In this document: positions 43,777 through 55,912 of the stretch, piece by piece | How the letters are laid out: each line of letters opens with the position of its first letter | Numbering within the stretch: the stretch's first letter is position 1 | Made by a program: the position numbers and the translations under genes | The notes under the pieces: model-generated | Database searches by the model: none | Seen by the model: the letters and a program-made list of their open reading frames with translations, nothing else | What the model was told of the DNA's origin: nothing | Source of the DNA: Magicicada septendecula | Taxonomy: Eukaryota > Arthropoda > Insecta > Hemiptera > Cicadidae | Direction: 5' to 3' | Assembly: GCA_034769895.1 (NCBI GenBank) | Contig: CM068372.1 | Span: forward strand, 234,812,843 to 234,876,842 | DNA length: 64,000 nucleotides

Positions 43777-46237
43777 TGTAACGAGCAGAAAATTTTAAAA
43801 ATTTTAAATTTTCACCTCGGCAGAGTACGTTCACACGAGGTAGTGTCAACGACTTATAGTTGGCGCAATAAATAAGGAGTAATGAGAAGATGTCAGTGAG
43901 GCGTCGCTGACTTGACAATAGAAACACATTAAGTTCGATCCAACTATAGAAATTGGTGGCGTAAGATGACAGGGAAAGTTTCGTCCAGAATTATTGCTCT
44001 CCGCAGCTGTAACAAAGTAAGCCAGGACATTCACACCCGTACCGAGAATTGTAGCAGATGTTGACCATGTTACGTCAGTAGACGATAAACGACAAAAACG
44101 AGTGAAACTACACCATTACAATGGAACGGATGCACTGCACCTTAAGAAACAATACAGTAAGATAGGCCTGACAAAGACTAAAGTCATGTTACGCAGCTGG
44201 AGTTATCGTCTAATTGACAGACAAGAATTTACGAAGGGAAAGTTGGGGTGACTTCACCAGCCAGCAGATGTTCAAAATTGTTAATAGCCAGAAAAAAGGG
44301 GTTAGAACTTGGAACAATGCGCCAGGAAGACTGAAAGTATAGATAATGGGAATCTATAGAAACACAGAGTTTACTCAGACAATAGGCTGATCGACAAGTG
44401 TCTAATAGCCATAGTTTCGTCGAAACGGGTCAACGTTCGTCAGAGCAAAAATCGGGGAGACCAAAGAACCTATCAGATGCCTTCGGCCAACGAGAAATTT
44501 GGTGGTGAGGAGTGTTTCCATAGTAACAGAAACGATGGGCCTATCGGGAGAACTATGACGTAGAATCTTGACATGGTGGGACAGTATTTTCCAAGAAAAC
44601 TAAAAACTGACCAATCTCGAAATGAAGTAGGCGTGAAGCGCGCCAGAGACAAAATTTTGAGTAGGGACGAATTAATAAAACTATCTGTCTAAAACGGCGG
44701 AGGGACAGTCTACGCTCAAATTTTGAAACAAGTAATACTAAATTTTCGACAGTTTTTACTAAAGTTTTCAGACAGTTTTTACACTCAAAATTTCAAATAG
44801 TTTAACTTCAAGTGCGAGACACGGTATATCATAAACTTTCAACAGTTTATTCTAATCATTCGGAGTTAGTATCATTTAAATTTCAGAAGAGTACATTAAT
44901 CGTGCGGAATATTAACTCGAGTCCGGAAGTTAGAACGTTAACCAGTAACTTAAAAGACTTAGTAATACATTCATGTCACAGTAGTGAGATTTAACCGAAG
45001 TGCGAGGTAACGGACTTAGTTAAAATTATACAAAGTGAACAATCAGACCGTTACACCAACAGACATCACCACCTAACGATATACAAAACAGTTGAACTTA
45101 ATATAGTGTACTACACATTATTAACAACATAATGAACACGAAATATTAAACAAATTAATGAATAATATGAATGTTTAATGAAGCAGCGACAAGTGGAACT
45201 AGACATGTATATTAACATTAAAACGAACTCACAGCACACACAGTAAGATGAAACATTTGATTGAACACTGAACTTCAATTATTCACATATACAAACGCCT
45301 ACGCGAGTGATCGGAAGAGTAAGTGTTAAGTGATTGTGAGAAAGCAGCATCCGACGGAATGGGTCTACGAGCCATCTTCATCTCTGGAACTCAACTTCAA
45401 CAACAACTAATGGATATTCAATAACCAAGTAACCATTATTATAATCATTTCTAATTAGTAACTTCTACTGACCTGGTTTCTTTCAAAGAATTCACACCTG
45501 AGAAAATTATTAAGAAAAGTAATGAATAAATCTGAATAAAGTAATTAATGAATGTACTAACAAAAGCTTATTTGGGATTTAATGAACGCATCAAATAAGT
45601 AATATGAATTGTTATATTATTTGATTTATATATGTATGTATGTTTTCTTTGTTTTCAGCATATAGTGAAACCCGTAAATTGTTATTATAAAATACGTATG
45701 TATTTCAGGTACAGCGACGTATCATATGTACAATTATAATGTATTCTGAATGATAATTAAACTAGAACTTTAAGTTGATCATAAATATGCGTTCATTATT
45801 GCCAAATACAACCTAAATATCAACCTGAATTTTGAAGGAATATAAATAGATTTTAAGAGTTTCATGTGTTCGAATAAAGTAAATGAATTGACAACGTTCA
45901 TCTAATAAATGATATCACATATGTGTTTTATGAGAATCAGAATAGTTACACATAAATTAAATGGCTGTTTCACACACGGCATGAAAGTAATCAATTAAAG
46001 CAAGTAAATACATATTATCTATTGCACCTGAATTATATAGAATTCACTATATAAACTGTGTTCCAACACGTTGGTATAGATAATTAGAGTAATAAATAAA
46101 ATTCAATTACACACATACATGTGAAAATCAATAAAATATTTATGCAATTAATACACACTTATAAATTTACATTCATAAATGGCGTCCAACTTCGGGGCTA
46201 GATATATGTGAAAGATATCAGTAAATTTACATTTATA
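43777..46237 (+). repeat. LTR copy 3 of the array
   Basis: 2461 bp with the same borders. No difference from copy 2 was noticed. Confidence 0.7.
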
Positions 46238-46385
46238 AATGGCGCCCATTCGCACGGCATGATACGTATTAACAAAGATTGTTAACACGTACAGCTTTGG
46301 TAAAGAACAGGCAGTAGAAGTAGTAGAGAAAGTAGTGTCATAGAAATAGAAGTAAGATAAGTGTTATTAGTGTAAGTCAGTTTGA

Positions 46386-47672
46386 ATGATTACGCGTAGG
46401 AGGGCAAAAATGGCGAGCAATTCCGATAGCGTAGAATTCGACATTAATAACCAATTAGGTACAGTGAATACAGAAGACAATACTACACCTAGCGAACCAA
46501 GTAGTGTTGTAGAGAGTCCAGAAGATAGGGCGCGAGGACAGACATCAAAACTAGAAGATGGAACTCTACAAATGTTGATGGAGTTCATGCGTCAACAGAG
46601 AGAGAAACAAGAAGAAAGTAATAAATTACTTAGTGAAAAACTAGAAGAGAATATTAACAGAAAACAGGAAGAACGAAGCAAGAAACTAGAAGAAAATATT
46701 AAATTAATTAGTGAGAAATTAGATAAGCAGAAGGAAGAACAAGAAGAAAACAGTAGATTAATTAGTGAAAAATTAGAAAAACAAAATGAAAAACTCGACC
46801 AGCATAAGGAAGAGATGACACAAATAAGGTCCGAGATACGTGGATACACGAATGCCTTGAAAGCGGATAAAAGCGAAGTCCAGAAGAAGCAGGAAGAAGA
46901 GGTGAATGAGAATTACGAAGATATGAAGAGGGTACGATATACTGATAACACTGTCGATCTTACAGATGTATCAGATACCAAGAAATTATCAACTGTGGGA
47001 TCTAATGCGAATGTCATTAGCAAACCAAGGAAGAAGTGGATTAAGAAGAGAAATGACTTTGTTTCTCGGTATCTGGCGATATCGGAGGATGATCCAGACA
47101 TGGATAGAGACTGTAAAATTTTACTATTACCAAGTAGAATGCATAAAAAGTACAAATTAATCAACACGGGAAGAGGTACTGCATCAGTGAATCCTATGAT
47201 GGAGTATCCAGCTTGTGAAATAAGCATAGATCGGCGAAGTAGTCGAGCTGCATCAATAAGAAGCATGAAGGGAAAGTTTAAGGATGAAACAAATACAGCA
47301 TGTTATAAAGCTGAAAACGAGTTTACGCAAGCCATGGATAATGTGAAACGGAGGGACCTACAAGATCCGTATGCATATTCATCATGGACAAGAAACGTTA
47401 TGAGAAAAAGGAGAGGAAAGAATTCTACTAGTCGACTTAAAAATGTTGTAAAGAATCGTGAAGGTACTGAAAGGAGAGTCCGAGCACTCGAGGTGAGATT
47501 TCTTCGGAACTTAAGAAATAAAACTTTGTTATGTAAGTACACGAGGGGTGAGCCGATTGTCGAACAACAGTGTGTACGCAGGCCTGGAAACGACGGCAAA
47601 AGCAGACCGGCGCGTGTTTACTTAGAGAAAGTTATTGGAAAAAACGGCAAAAACTACTCAATGCGTACGTAA
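46386..47672 (+). CDS. Gag-like coiled-coil protein, unit 3 (428 aa)
   Basis: The protein is identical to unit 2. Slippery heptamer at 47639-47645. It shares the unit 2 Arg variant, so units 2 and 3 are sisters and unit 1 is the outlier, which fits stepwise unequal exchange between LTRs. Domain description as for unit 1. Confidence 0.65.
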   Translation: MITRRRAKMASNSDSVEFDINNQLGTVNTEDNTTPSEPSSVVESPEDRARGQTSKLEDGTLQMLMEFMRQQREKQEESNKLLSEKLEENINRKQEERSKKLEENIKLISEKLDKQKEEQEENSRLISEKLEKQNEKLDQHKEEMTQIRSEIRGYTNALKADKSEVQKKQEEEVNENYEDMKRVRYTDNTVDLTDVSDTKKLSTVGSNANVISKPRKKWIKKRNDFVSRYLAISEDDPDMDRDCKILLLPSRMHKKYKLINTGRGTASVNPMMEYPACEISIDRRSSRAASIRSMKGKFKDETNTACYKAENEFTQAMDNVKRRDLQDPYAYSSWTRNVMRKRRGKNSTSRLKNVVKNREGTERRVRALEVRFLRNLRNKTLLCKYTRGEPIVEQQCVRRPGNDGKSRPARVYLEKVIGKNGKNYSMRT

Positions 47673-47944
47673 ACGATGGTAGAACTGTTGCGGAGGGTTG
47701 TCTAAGGCACGGCAAGCAATTTAACGCAAATCTACCCGAGAGGGGTCGACAAAAGGGAAAGTACGACACATTTCTCACTCACTTACATAGAAAGAGACAG
47801 AGAAGGGTCGTAAATCTTCAAAGCATAAGTGCGGCACATTGTACCAGAGTAACGGGAACAGCCGACCGGCTATTGGGAAAATATGTGACGCACACCAAGG
47901 TCAAACACCTTACTGTTTATAAACAAAAATGCGTGCGTAGGTAA
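47552..47944 (+). CDS. Overlapping -1-frame ORF, unit 3
   Basis: Third copy of the AUG-less basic ORF. Its frame and the heptamer phase are preserved relative to the upstream Gag-like ORF. Function unrecognised. Confidence 0.5.
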   Translation, partial: ADCRTTVCTQAWKRRQKQTGACLLRESYWKKRQKLLNAYVNDGRTVAEGCLRHGKQFNANLPERGRQKGKYDTFLTHLHRKRQRRVVNLQSISAAHCTRVTGTADRLLGKYVTHTKVKHLTVYKQKCVRR

Positions 47945-49245
47945 CAGTACTATATTGACTGGACATACAAATATGCCATCATAAATATAACTTGAGGATG
48001 TTTGAAAATGTAATGATAAAAGTAGATAATATTGAATAAAATACATTAAATACATTGGTTATATGAAAGTGCATAAACCAAAGATGATAATTAGAGATGA
48101 ATGTTGATGAATGAAGAGTAGGAGATTAATGAATAAAATAAAACGAAGGTACATGTGTACTCGTTGATTGCAATGATATAGTAATAAATAAACTCCGCGG
48201 AAAATTCAATGCCAGACAATTGAAAAAATACCATGAACCAGAAAATTGAAGATGAAGGAAGAGGAAGAAATTGAAGAAGATGTCATAAGAAGCTAGCTGA
48301 TGCTGATGAATCATCTGCGTTAGGGTAATTGACGCGCTGATATCATTCAAGCTGGCTTAACCAAGAAAATTATGTATTTTAATTGTCAAACATAACATAA
48401 AGTGTATTTAGTTAATTAAGCACTAATTAAATGTTAGATACTAAGATAAATTAACATTTAGTGTGACATTTTATAAAAATATTGCAGTGAACGCAAAGGA
48501 CATTTAATTGCTATCACTTGATTCACATAGTGATAAGATACTAGGACAAAGTGAAAGAAAGGGACACTTAAAATCAAATAAGTGATATTATTCAAAGAAC
48601 TAGATCGTAAATGAACTTTATTAATGTGAGCGTATATAATTAATAGGCTAAGATTGTAAATGATGCTAGAATGAAGTAGGTAAATCATTAAAACAAAATG
48701 TATTACGTGTATGTAAATTATTAAAATAATTACAACTAAAGTAGCGAATGTGTTAATTAACAATTTAAATTTTTATAACATCTTAAAAGATTTTATTGGT
48801 AAGATCATTAGTAATGCACAGAATGTATATGTATAGGAGATTTTTTTTTTGATGTCATGTAAAGTGTTACACTGAACCAATTGATTATTTGATAATATCT
48901 TGTGAATATGATATTTTAGAAAGTAAAATTTTATTCAATTGATTAAATTATTTAATTGCTCATTAAATTTATGATTTGTCTTATAATTATAAGGATAAGG
49001 TATTTATATGTAAATACGAAAATGTGAAATGGGTTCAGCTATCCCAAATAGCTAGCAATAAATTCAGAGAACCGATTAAAACCAAAAGGGGGTGTACCAC
49101 TTGTAATGTAAACCTTTAAGAATAGGTTATCATGTATTGCTTTCCCTTTTGAAGGAGATGAACACGGCGAGGCGACGTAAAGGGCGCAGAATTTAGATTT
49201 GAGCTGTTCCCTGAGGTCACATCGTCAAATCGAAATTGAGGACAC

Positions 49246-51706
49246 TGTAACGAGCAGAAAATTTTAAAAATTTTAAATTTTCACCTCGGCAGAGTACGTT
49301 CACACGAGGTAGTGTCAACGACTTATAGTTGGCGCAATAAATAAGGAGTAATGAGAAGATGTCAGTGAGGCGTCGCTGACTTGACAATAGAAACACATTA
49401 AGTTCGATCCAACTATAGAAATTGGTGGCGTAAGATGACAGGGAAAGTTTCGTCCAGAATTATTGCTCTCCGCAGCTGTAACAAAGTAAGCCAGGACATT
49501 CACACCCGTACCGAGAATTGTAGCAGATGTTGACCATGTTACGTCAGTAGACGATAAACGACAAAAACGAGTGAAACTACACCATTACAATGGAACGGAT
49601 GCACTGCACCTTAAGAAACAATACAGTAAGATAGGCCTGACAAAGACTAAAGTCATGTTACGCAGCTGGAGTTATCGTCTAATTGACAGACAAGAATTTA
49701 CGAAGGGAAAGTTGGGGTGACTTCACCAGCCAGCAGATGTTCAAAATTGTTAATAGCCAGAAAAAAGGGGTTAGAACTTGGAACAATGCGCCAGGAAGAC
49801 TGAAAGTATAGATAATGGGAATCTATAGAAACACAGAGTTTACTCAGACAATAGGCTGATCGACAAGTGTCTAATAGCCATAGTTTCGTCGAAACGGGTC
49901 AACGTTCGTCAGAGCAAAAATCGGGGAGACCAAAGAACCTATCAGATGCCTTCGGCCAACGAGAAATTTGGTGGTGAGGAGTGTTTCCATAGTAACAGAA
50001 ACGATGGGCCTATCGGGAGAACTATGACGTAGAATCTTGACATGGTGGGACAGTATTTTCCAAGAAAACTAAAAACTGACCAATCTCGAAATGAAGTAGG
50101 CGTGAAGCGCGCCAGAGACAAAATTTTGAGTAGGGACGAATTAATAAAACTATCTGTCTAAAACGGCGGAGGGACAGTCTACGCTCAAATTTTGAAACAA
50201 GTAATACTAAATTTTCGACAGTTTTTACTAAAGTTTTCAGACAGTTTTTACACTCAAAATTTCAAATAGTTTAACTTCAAGTGCGAGACACGGTATATCA
50301 TAAACTTTCAACAGTTTATTCTAATCATTCGGAGTTAGTATCATTTAAATTTCAGAAGAGTACATTAATCGTGCGGAATATTAACTCGAGTCCGGAAGTT
50401 AGAACGTTAACCAGTAACTTAAAAGACTTAGTAATACATTCATGTCACAGTAGTGAGATTTAACCGAAGTGCGAGGTAACGGACTTAGTTAAAATTATAC
50501 AAAGTGAACAATCAGACCGTTACACCAACAGACATCACCACCTAACGATATACAAAACAGTTGAACTTAATATAGTGTACTACACATTATTAACAACATA
50601 ATGAACACGAAATATTAAACAAATTAATGAATAATATGAATGTTTAATGAAGCAGCGACAAGTGGAACTAGACATGTATATTAACATTAAAACGAACTCA
50701 CAGCACACACAGTAAGATGAAACATTTGATTGAACACTGAACTTCAATTATTCACATATACAAACGCCTACGCGAGTGATCGGAAGAGTAAGTGTTAAGT
50801 GATTGTGAGAAAGCAGCATCCGACGGAATGGGTCTACGAGCCATCTTCATCTCTGGAACTCAACTTCAACAACAACTAATGGATATTCAATAACCAAGTA
50901 ACCATTATTATAATCATTTCTAATTAGTAACTTCTACTGACCTGGTTTCTTTCAAAGAATTCACACCTGAGAAAATTATTAAGAAAAGTAATGAATAAAT
51001 CTGAATAAAGTAATTAATGAATGTACTAACAAAAGCTTATTTGGGATTTAATGAACGCATCAAATAAGTAATATGAATTGTTATATTATTTGATTTATAT
51101 ATGTATGTATGTTTTCTTTGTTTTCAGCATATAGTGAAACCCGTAAATTGTTATTATAAAATACGTATGTATTTCAGGTACAGCGACGTATCATATGTAC
51201 AATTATAATGTATTCTGAATGATAATTAAACTAGAACTTTAAGTTGATCATAAATATGCGTTCATTATTGCCAAATACAACCTAAATATCAACCTGAATT
51301 TTGAAGGAATATAAATAGATTTTAAGAGTTTCATGTGTTCGAATAAAGTAAATGAATTGACAACGTTCATCTAATAAATGATATCACATATGTGTTTTAT
51401 GAGAATCAGAATAGTTACACATAAATTAAATGGCTGTTTCACACACGGCATGAAAGTAATCAATTAAAGCAAGTAAATACATATTATCTATTGCACCTGA
51501 ATTATATAGAATTCACTATATAAACTGTGTTCCAACACGTTGGTATAGATAATTAGAGTAATAAATAAAATTCAATTACACACATACATGTGAAAATCAA
51601 TAAAATATTTATGCAATTAATACACACTTATAAATTTACATTCATAAATGGCGTCCAACTTCGGGGCTAGATATATGTGAAAGATATCAGTAAATTTACA
51701 TTTATA
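49246..51706 (+). repeat. LTR copy 4, right end of the array
   Basis: 2461 bp, ending TTTACATTTATA directly before GGAC (51707-51710) and unrelated flank. This complete fourth LTR without an internal region after it is what identifies the array as LTR-bounded and not a random satellite segment. Confidence 0.7.
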
Positions 51707-51790
51707 GGACACAGCATAGAGTACACGAAGGCCTACTACATAGACTTTTGAAATAATTAGAAGGTCAACATAATTCTGTTGGAAGATTAA

Positions 51791-52214
51791 CGGGGGCGTA
51801 TTTACGGGGGGGGGGACGAACGGGACCGGCCCCCAGAGGGTCGAAACATTTGACAAATTTTGTCAATTTCTTAATTTTTAGGTTCTTTTATTATTTTTTT
51901 CAGCTGTGTGTACTAATATAGTAGTAACACTTTTTTAAATATAGGCCCTACAAACAGATTTATGACACAGCATTAGCATTAATTAACATTTATACACGTT
52001 TGACATACATAGGAAAATGAATTCAGTTAATAAGTATCTTGTAAACAATGTTTCAATAACGCGTATTTTTAATGTGCTATTACCGTTTACGTTAATGGAA
52101 GTGATTTCATCCACTTTAAAGATAGTAATGTTGAACAGTCTTAACATGTTTCTTCTTTTGTACGCAGCTGACGCGGACCCGAACCCCCAAGACCAAATTC
52201 TAGATTCGCCAATG
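51791..52214 (+). mobile_element. Non-autonomous hAT-like MITE, copy B
   Basis: Best-preserved of three related copies (with 11601-12036 and 55493-55912 reversed). It starts CGGGGGCGTATTTACGGGGG and ends CTAGATTCGCCAATG. Imperfect 8-bp flanking repeats AAGATTAA (51783-51790) and AAAATTAA (52215-52222) fit a hAT-type target duplication with one mutation. There is no meaningful coding capacity; an 87-codon frame inside is probably chance. Confidence 0.6.
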
Positions 52215-52222
52215 AAAATTAA

Positions 52223-54118
52223 CGCTCTTAAAATTATGGGATCAAAACACAATTCTAACGAAATAAAAATTAGTGTATAAACCTGTTGATGTGTCGAAAG
52301 ACCTGTACGTCGACTGGTATTTTGCTATAAATCTTCCAAAGGACATGTTTTTTAACACACAGTAGCCTACTTCATTACAACAGATACGCGTGCATCAGAA
52401 ACGAACTTAAGGATCAAGTTTTCCTTAAAATTTTACATGTTTGGTCACTTGTTCCTAGCATTAATAGAGGTTACTGTAATGTTGCCCCTTAAACACATTA
52501 CCTGCTTGAAATAAATATTTATTAGAACAGAAAATCGGAACATATTACGCCCCGATTTCCGTCCAACAAAAAGCACAGGACCGTCTATATCGAATCGGGA
52601 ATCTAGTAACCTTAAAATTATAACTTGTTTTTAACATACAAGTCGTATGTACTTTTATAAGCCACACATTCTGTAGGCTATAGGCCCATGTGAACAGCAC
52701 GTTAGCACCACACAGACGCTGCATGTGTTCAAACACCTGAAAATAAATTGTTTGATGCCCTTGTTGTTTGCTTTATCTCCCGCCGTATCTGTCTGTCTAC
52801 AGTCAGACGTGTTTCAGCCGTATGCAAACAAATCCCATGTGACAGCCAGCTTAGTCACCCATCCAGATACAGACAATTATTATACACACCGTTCACTGAA
52901 GTGCTACAGAAGAGTACAGTCATATTTTTAATGAATTTAAATTTAACGTTCTTTCCAACGCCTCATATTTCTAGTTATACACCTTATATCATCAAATATG
53001 AGGAACGTACTTGGAACTGAAACTAATCTCTCCTTCGTAACTACAAACGTTACGTGACAATGATGCTGTTACAACACCTAATGTGGTGAGAAGAAGAAGG
53101 AAAAGATTCCACTTTTTGTTCAAATTTAACTGAGATAGCCACTTTGTTTAAAAACTAAAAAAACATCAGTTGGTGTATAAAAGGGAAACACTTCTTGATT
53201 TTTAATGTAGTTATCAACAGGTTGAAAATTTGTCTGAGTGCAAGAAGGAAAACATTCCTGGAATGTGTTCTTTCTTACGCTCAATATGTAGTTAGTGTAC
53301 TGTATGTTTGCTACAGTACAGAGCCATGATTCGAAGTAAGATCAGTGGAAAGTCAACAAATATAAAATTTTAAAAAGCGATGCCCTAAATTTAAAAAAAG
53401 TACTAAAAGCTTGAGGTAGAGATGTGTTCAACATAAGCAAATATAGACATGTACAAGTAAGAAAAAAAGGGAATTGCGCTAGTAGGCTTAGGCTACATGA
53501 GTTTATTGATAGTATTTACTGTTTGATAGTATTGTAGTATTGATAGTATTCAAGCTCTACAAGAACTACTTTACTCCCTGTTAGCAATGTTTATGATAGG
53601 GAAGTTCTGACGAATGATAAGAAGACACAAGATGTGGCTAAAATCAGTATATGCAGATGAACATAAAGAATTTTACAGACATATGATCCCATGGCCTACA
53701 TTAAATACACGAGAAGAAAATGCTGAGCAACTTAGTGATTAAAGTGCTTTTAATATTAAAAAAGGAAAACACTGATTACTTTTACTTTATTTATTTTTGT
53801 TTGTTTTGTAATGATACACAACGTGACAAAAAGTATTACTAACTGACAAGAGAAAAACCCTGGTTATTTTAATTTTCGTACTTCTGTTTGTCAGTTTGTA
53901 ATATGAAAAATACAGAAAGATTACTGTGAATCTAAACAATTGTGAGAACAATAGTAAAACAGTAGGAAAATGTGTATTACGATATTTTAAAAAAACCTTA
54001 TCTCTATCAGTTGGAACTGAGATCAAAAAGGAAAAGATTTCACAAAGTTTACTATCATATAATGGTTTTCTTGTTAAAACAGTGCTAATATTGTAATTTG
54101 GATCCGTTAATTATGGTT
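52223..54118. other. AT-rich non-coding stretch
   Basis: No recognised gene or repeat. Open frames at 52545-52736 (minus), 52725-53020 (plus) and 53787-54026 (minus) have no features I can interpret. Confidence 0.45.
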
Positions 54119-54133
54119 TTATTGAGTATCTTT

Positions 54134-54393
54134 TGAGCCTCCAGGTGGTCTAGTGGCTAACGCGGGCGATTGATGCGCTCGTGGTCCCGTGTTCTATTCC
54201 CGGCGGAGGCTCCATACGGCGTGCACTCAGCATCGTGAGGCAAACTGAGTAGGCTCTGAGATAACAGCGCCGCCTCCTGGCCGTGAATACCGCAACTAGC
54301 GGCTGGTGGCGCGTAGTACTTAGCCATCCACCGTCACACTAACACAAAAGCCGCGCGGTACGCCTTGGCCCTTAACGGACTGTGGAGCGGAAG
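54134..54393 (+). mobile_element. tRNA-derived SINE with perfect 15-bp target duplication
   Basis: The head (54135-54212) has a perfect 8-bp acceptor-like stem GAGCCTCC/GGAGGCTC, an A box TGGTCTAGTGG at 54146-54156 and a B box GTTCTATTC at 54191-54199. It is a recognisable tRNA ancestor without being a functional tRNA. A body of about 180 bp follows. Perfect repeats TTATTGAGTATCTTT at 54119-54133 and 54394-54408 flank it. There is no A-rich tail; it ends GTGGAGCGGAAG. It is a different family from the SINE at 28663-28950. The intact target duplication suggests a fairly recent insertion. Confidence 0.88.
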
Positions 54394-54408
54394 TTATTGA
54401 GTATCTTT

Positions 54409-55492
54409 GTAATTCGAAGTTTTTCAATTCAGTCACTCATTTAGCTACAAAACAGTTTTTATCGTTTTCTGAAAATGGTGATCCATGGAATGTTTTCCTT
54501 TTTCCTTTCACCCATTAATTTTTTACGTAGTTATATCTGTGTCGCCAACCCATTTGATTCCATCGGAGGCTTGTGACACTACGTCAACTTGTTGACATTT
54601 AATGTCATAACAAGTCACTTGATCAACCCTTCAAGAGTACCAATGGTTTCCAATCAAGATCTGCTCAAGGCTGCCCACATTTTCGTCTTATTACACGCTT
54701 TTACTTAGCTTCTCTTGCCAGTAAAAATTTTGAAATCAATGTTTTATGCACTTGCTAATATACTCACTATGGATGACAATACACTCTTATGATATTTTGG
54801 GACAATAATGTCCAAAATATCTTAATTTATAGCGTTATATTTGACGGTAATGATGTGTAACAAATATTATGTGACAAGCCTGTACGATGAGCCTGGACAA
54901 TTAGCAACGGCAACACATTTATGGCGATTAAACAATTATTCTACTGGAGCTAAAAGATAATGTGCGATAAGAAGAGAGTACAGTCTTCTTTGATTCTCAG
55001 TGATCACGTTCACGAATTGGTGAACGTAAAACTGAACAAATCTTCATACTAATGCAGAAAGGTAGCAAAAGTTGTAGTACTTGAATCGGGACAGTTTCCA
55101 AATGTTAACATTGTTTATTTAGCGACTGGTTGTTTTTGACACACTTCTACATACCCACACGTTAGTGGACAAAGTGGTTCCGATATCTCAGGAGCAAACA
55201 GTTTATTGCTTAGACAGACAGACTGAGTGCATAAATAACTACACAATAATAATACGATTGTGTGAAAGAAACCGTCGCGGAAAAACGAGCTGAGAAGGAA
55301 TCTGCATAAATAAGCGGCCAGTAGACTATACTGGTACTTGAATTTAATCGACAGCAAACGAGAAGTATCTACTACAGAGAAAAGCAGCTACCTGAGCGAA
55401 GTAATAAGAAAATACACCGTGTCATGTCAGCGACCCCTCTGTGAAGCTCTCCCGCTTGGCACCTCTCCTACTTCGTCAGTCACAGCAGCCAA
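54409..55492. other. AT-rich non-coding stretch
   Basis: Nothing recognised. Open frames at 55115-55357 (minus) and 55338-55571 (plus) overlap and have no known features. Confidence 0.45.
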
Positions 55493-55912
55493 CAGCGTCG
55501 TATCCAGAATTTGGCTTTTGGTGGAGAGGTCCGGCCTCGGGTCGGCTTCATACAAAAAAAAAACAAGTTAAGACTAAAGTGACTGAAAAACGCAAGATAA
55601 CATTTTGAAATCAGTCCCATTAAAGTAAACGGTAATAACACAATAAAAATAACGCTACTGAAACACCGTTAAAAGATACATCTTATTGAATGAACCGGTT
55701 TTCCTATACTTCATATTTCAAACGTATACCCTAATTCTGTGTAACAAACACTGTTTGTCTATTTAAAAAAGGGCTAATACTATATTAGCGTACACAGCTG
55801 TAAAAATAAAATAAAATAAAACAACCTAAAAATTAAGAGATTAATCAAATTCGTGAACTTTTTCGACCCTCTGAGGGGTCCGGTCCCTTTCAAATTTTGG
55901 CCAGGACGGATT
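55493..55912 (-). mobile_element. Non-autonomous hAT-like MITE, copy C (minus strand)
   Basis: The reverse complement aligns with copies A and B: GGACCCCTCAGAGGGTCGAA, then TCTCTTAATTTTTAGG, then AGCTGTGTACGCTAATATAG, then a TTTTTTTTTGTATGAAGCCGA block and AAATTCTGGATACGAC at its end. On the plus strand it starts CAGCGTCGTATCCAG, close to the CAGGGGCGTATCCAG ends of hAT-type elements. No clear target duplication. Confidence 0.55.

Larger units (their letters stand above)
46238..49245 (+). other. Internal region of array unit 3
   Basis: 3008 bp. Same organisation as unit 2, and non-coding after 47944. Confidence 0.65.
32838..51706 (+). mobile_element. Tandem array of a non-autonomous LTR element: LTR-int-LTR-int-LTR-int-LTR
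   Basis: The sequence repeats with a period of 5470 then 5469 bp for 3.45 units. The partial last unit ends so that the array contains four copies of a 2461-bp segment and three of a segment of about 3009 bp. The outer borders are GGAC|TGTAACGAGC (32834-32838) and CATTTATA|GGAC (51706-51710), a 4-bp target duplication as for Ty3-type integration. The 2461-bp segment has a TATA box and AATAAA near its 3' end, as an LTR should. The internal segment starts with a PBS-like TGGCGCCC and encodes a Gag-like protein. No protease, reverse transcriptase or integrase is visible. Divergence between units is only a few bases. Confidence 0.8.

Noticed and set aside
32838-51706. Ordinary satellite DNA without retroelement origin
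   Set aside because: TATA, AATAAA, PBS-like site and Gag-like ORF in correct order, plus LTR-defined outer borders with GGAC duplicated, fit an LTR element better. Assembly artefact remains possible and is listed as a test.
54135-54212. Functional tRNA gene
   Set aside because: The acceptor stem and boxes are tRNA-like, but the B box departs from GTTCRANNC, the sequence continues into a SINE body, and a target duplication encloses the whole unit.
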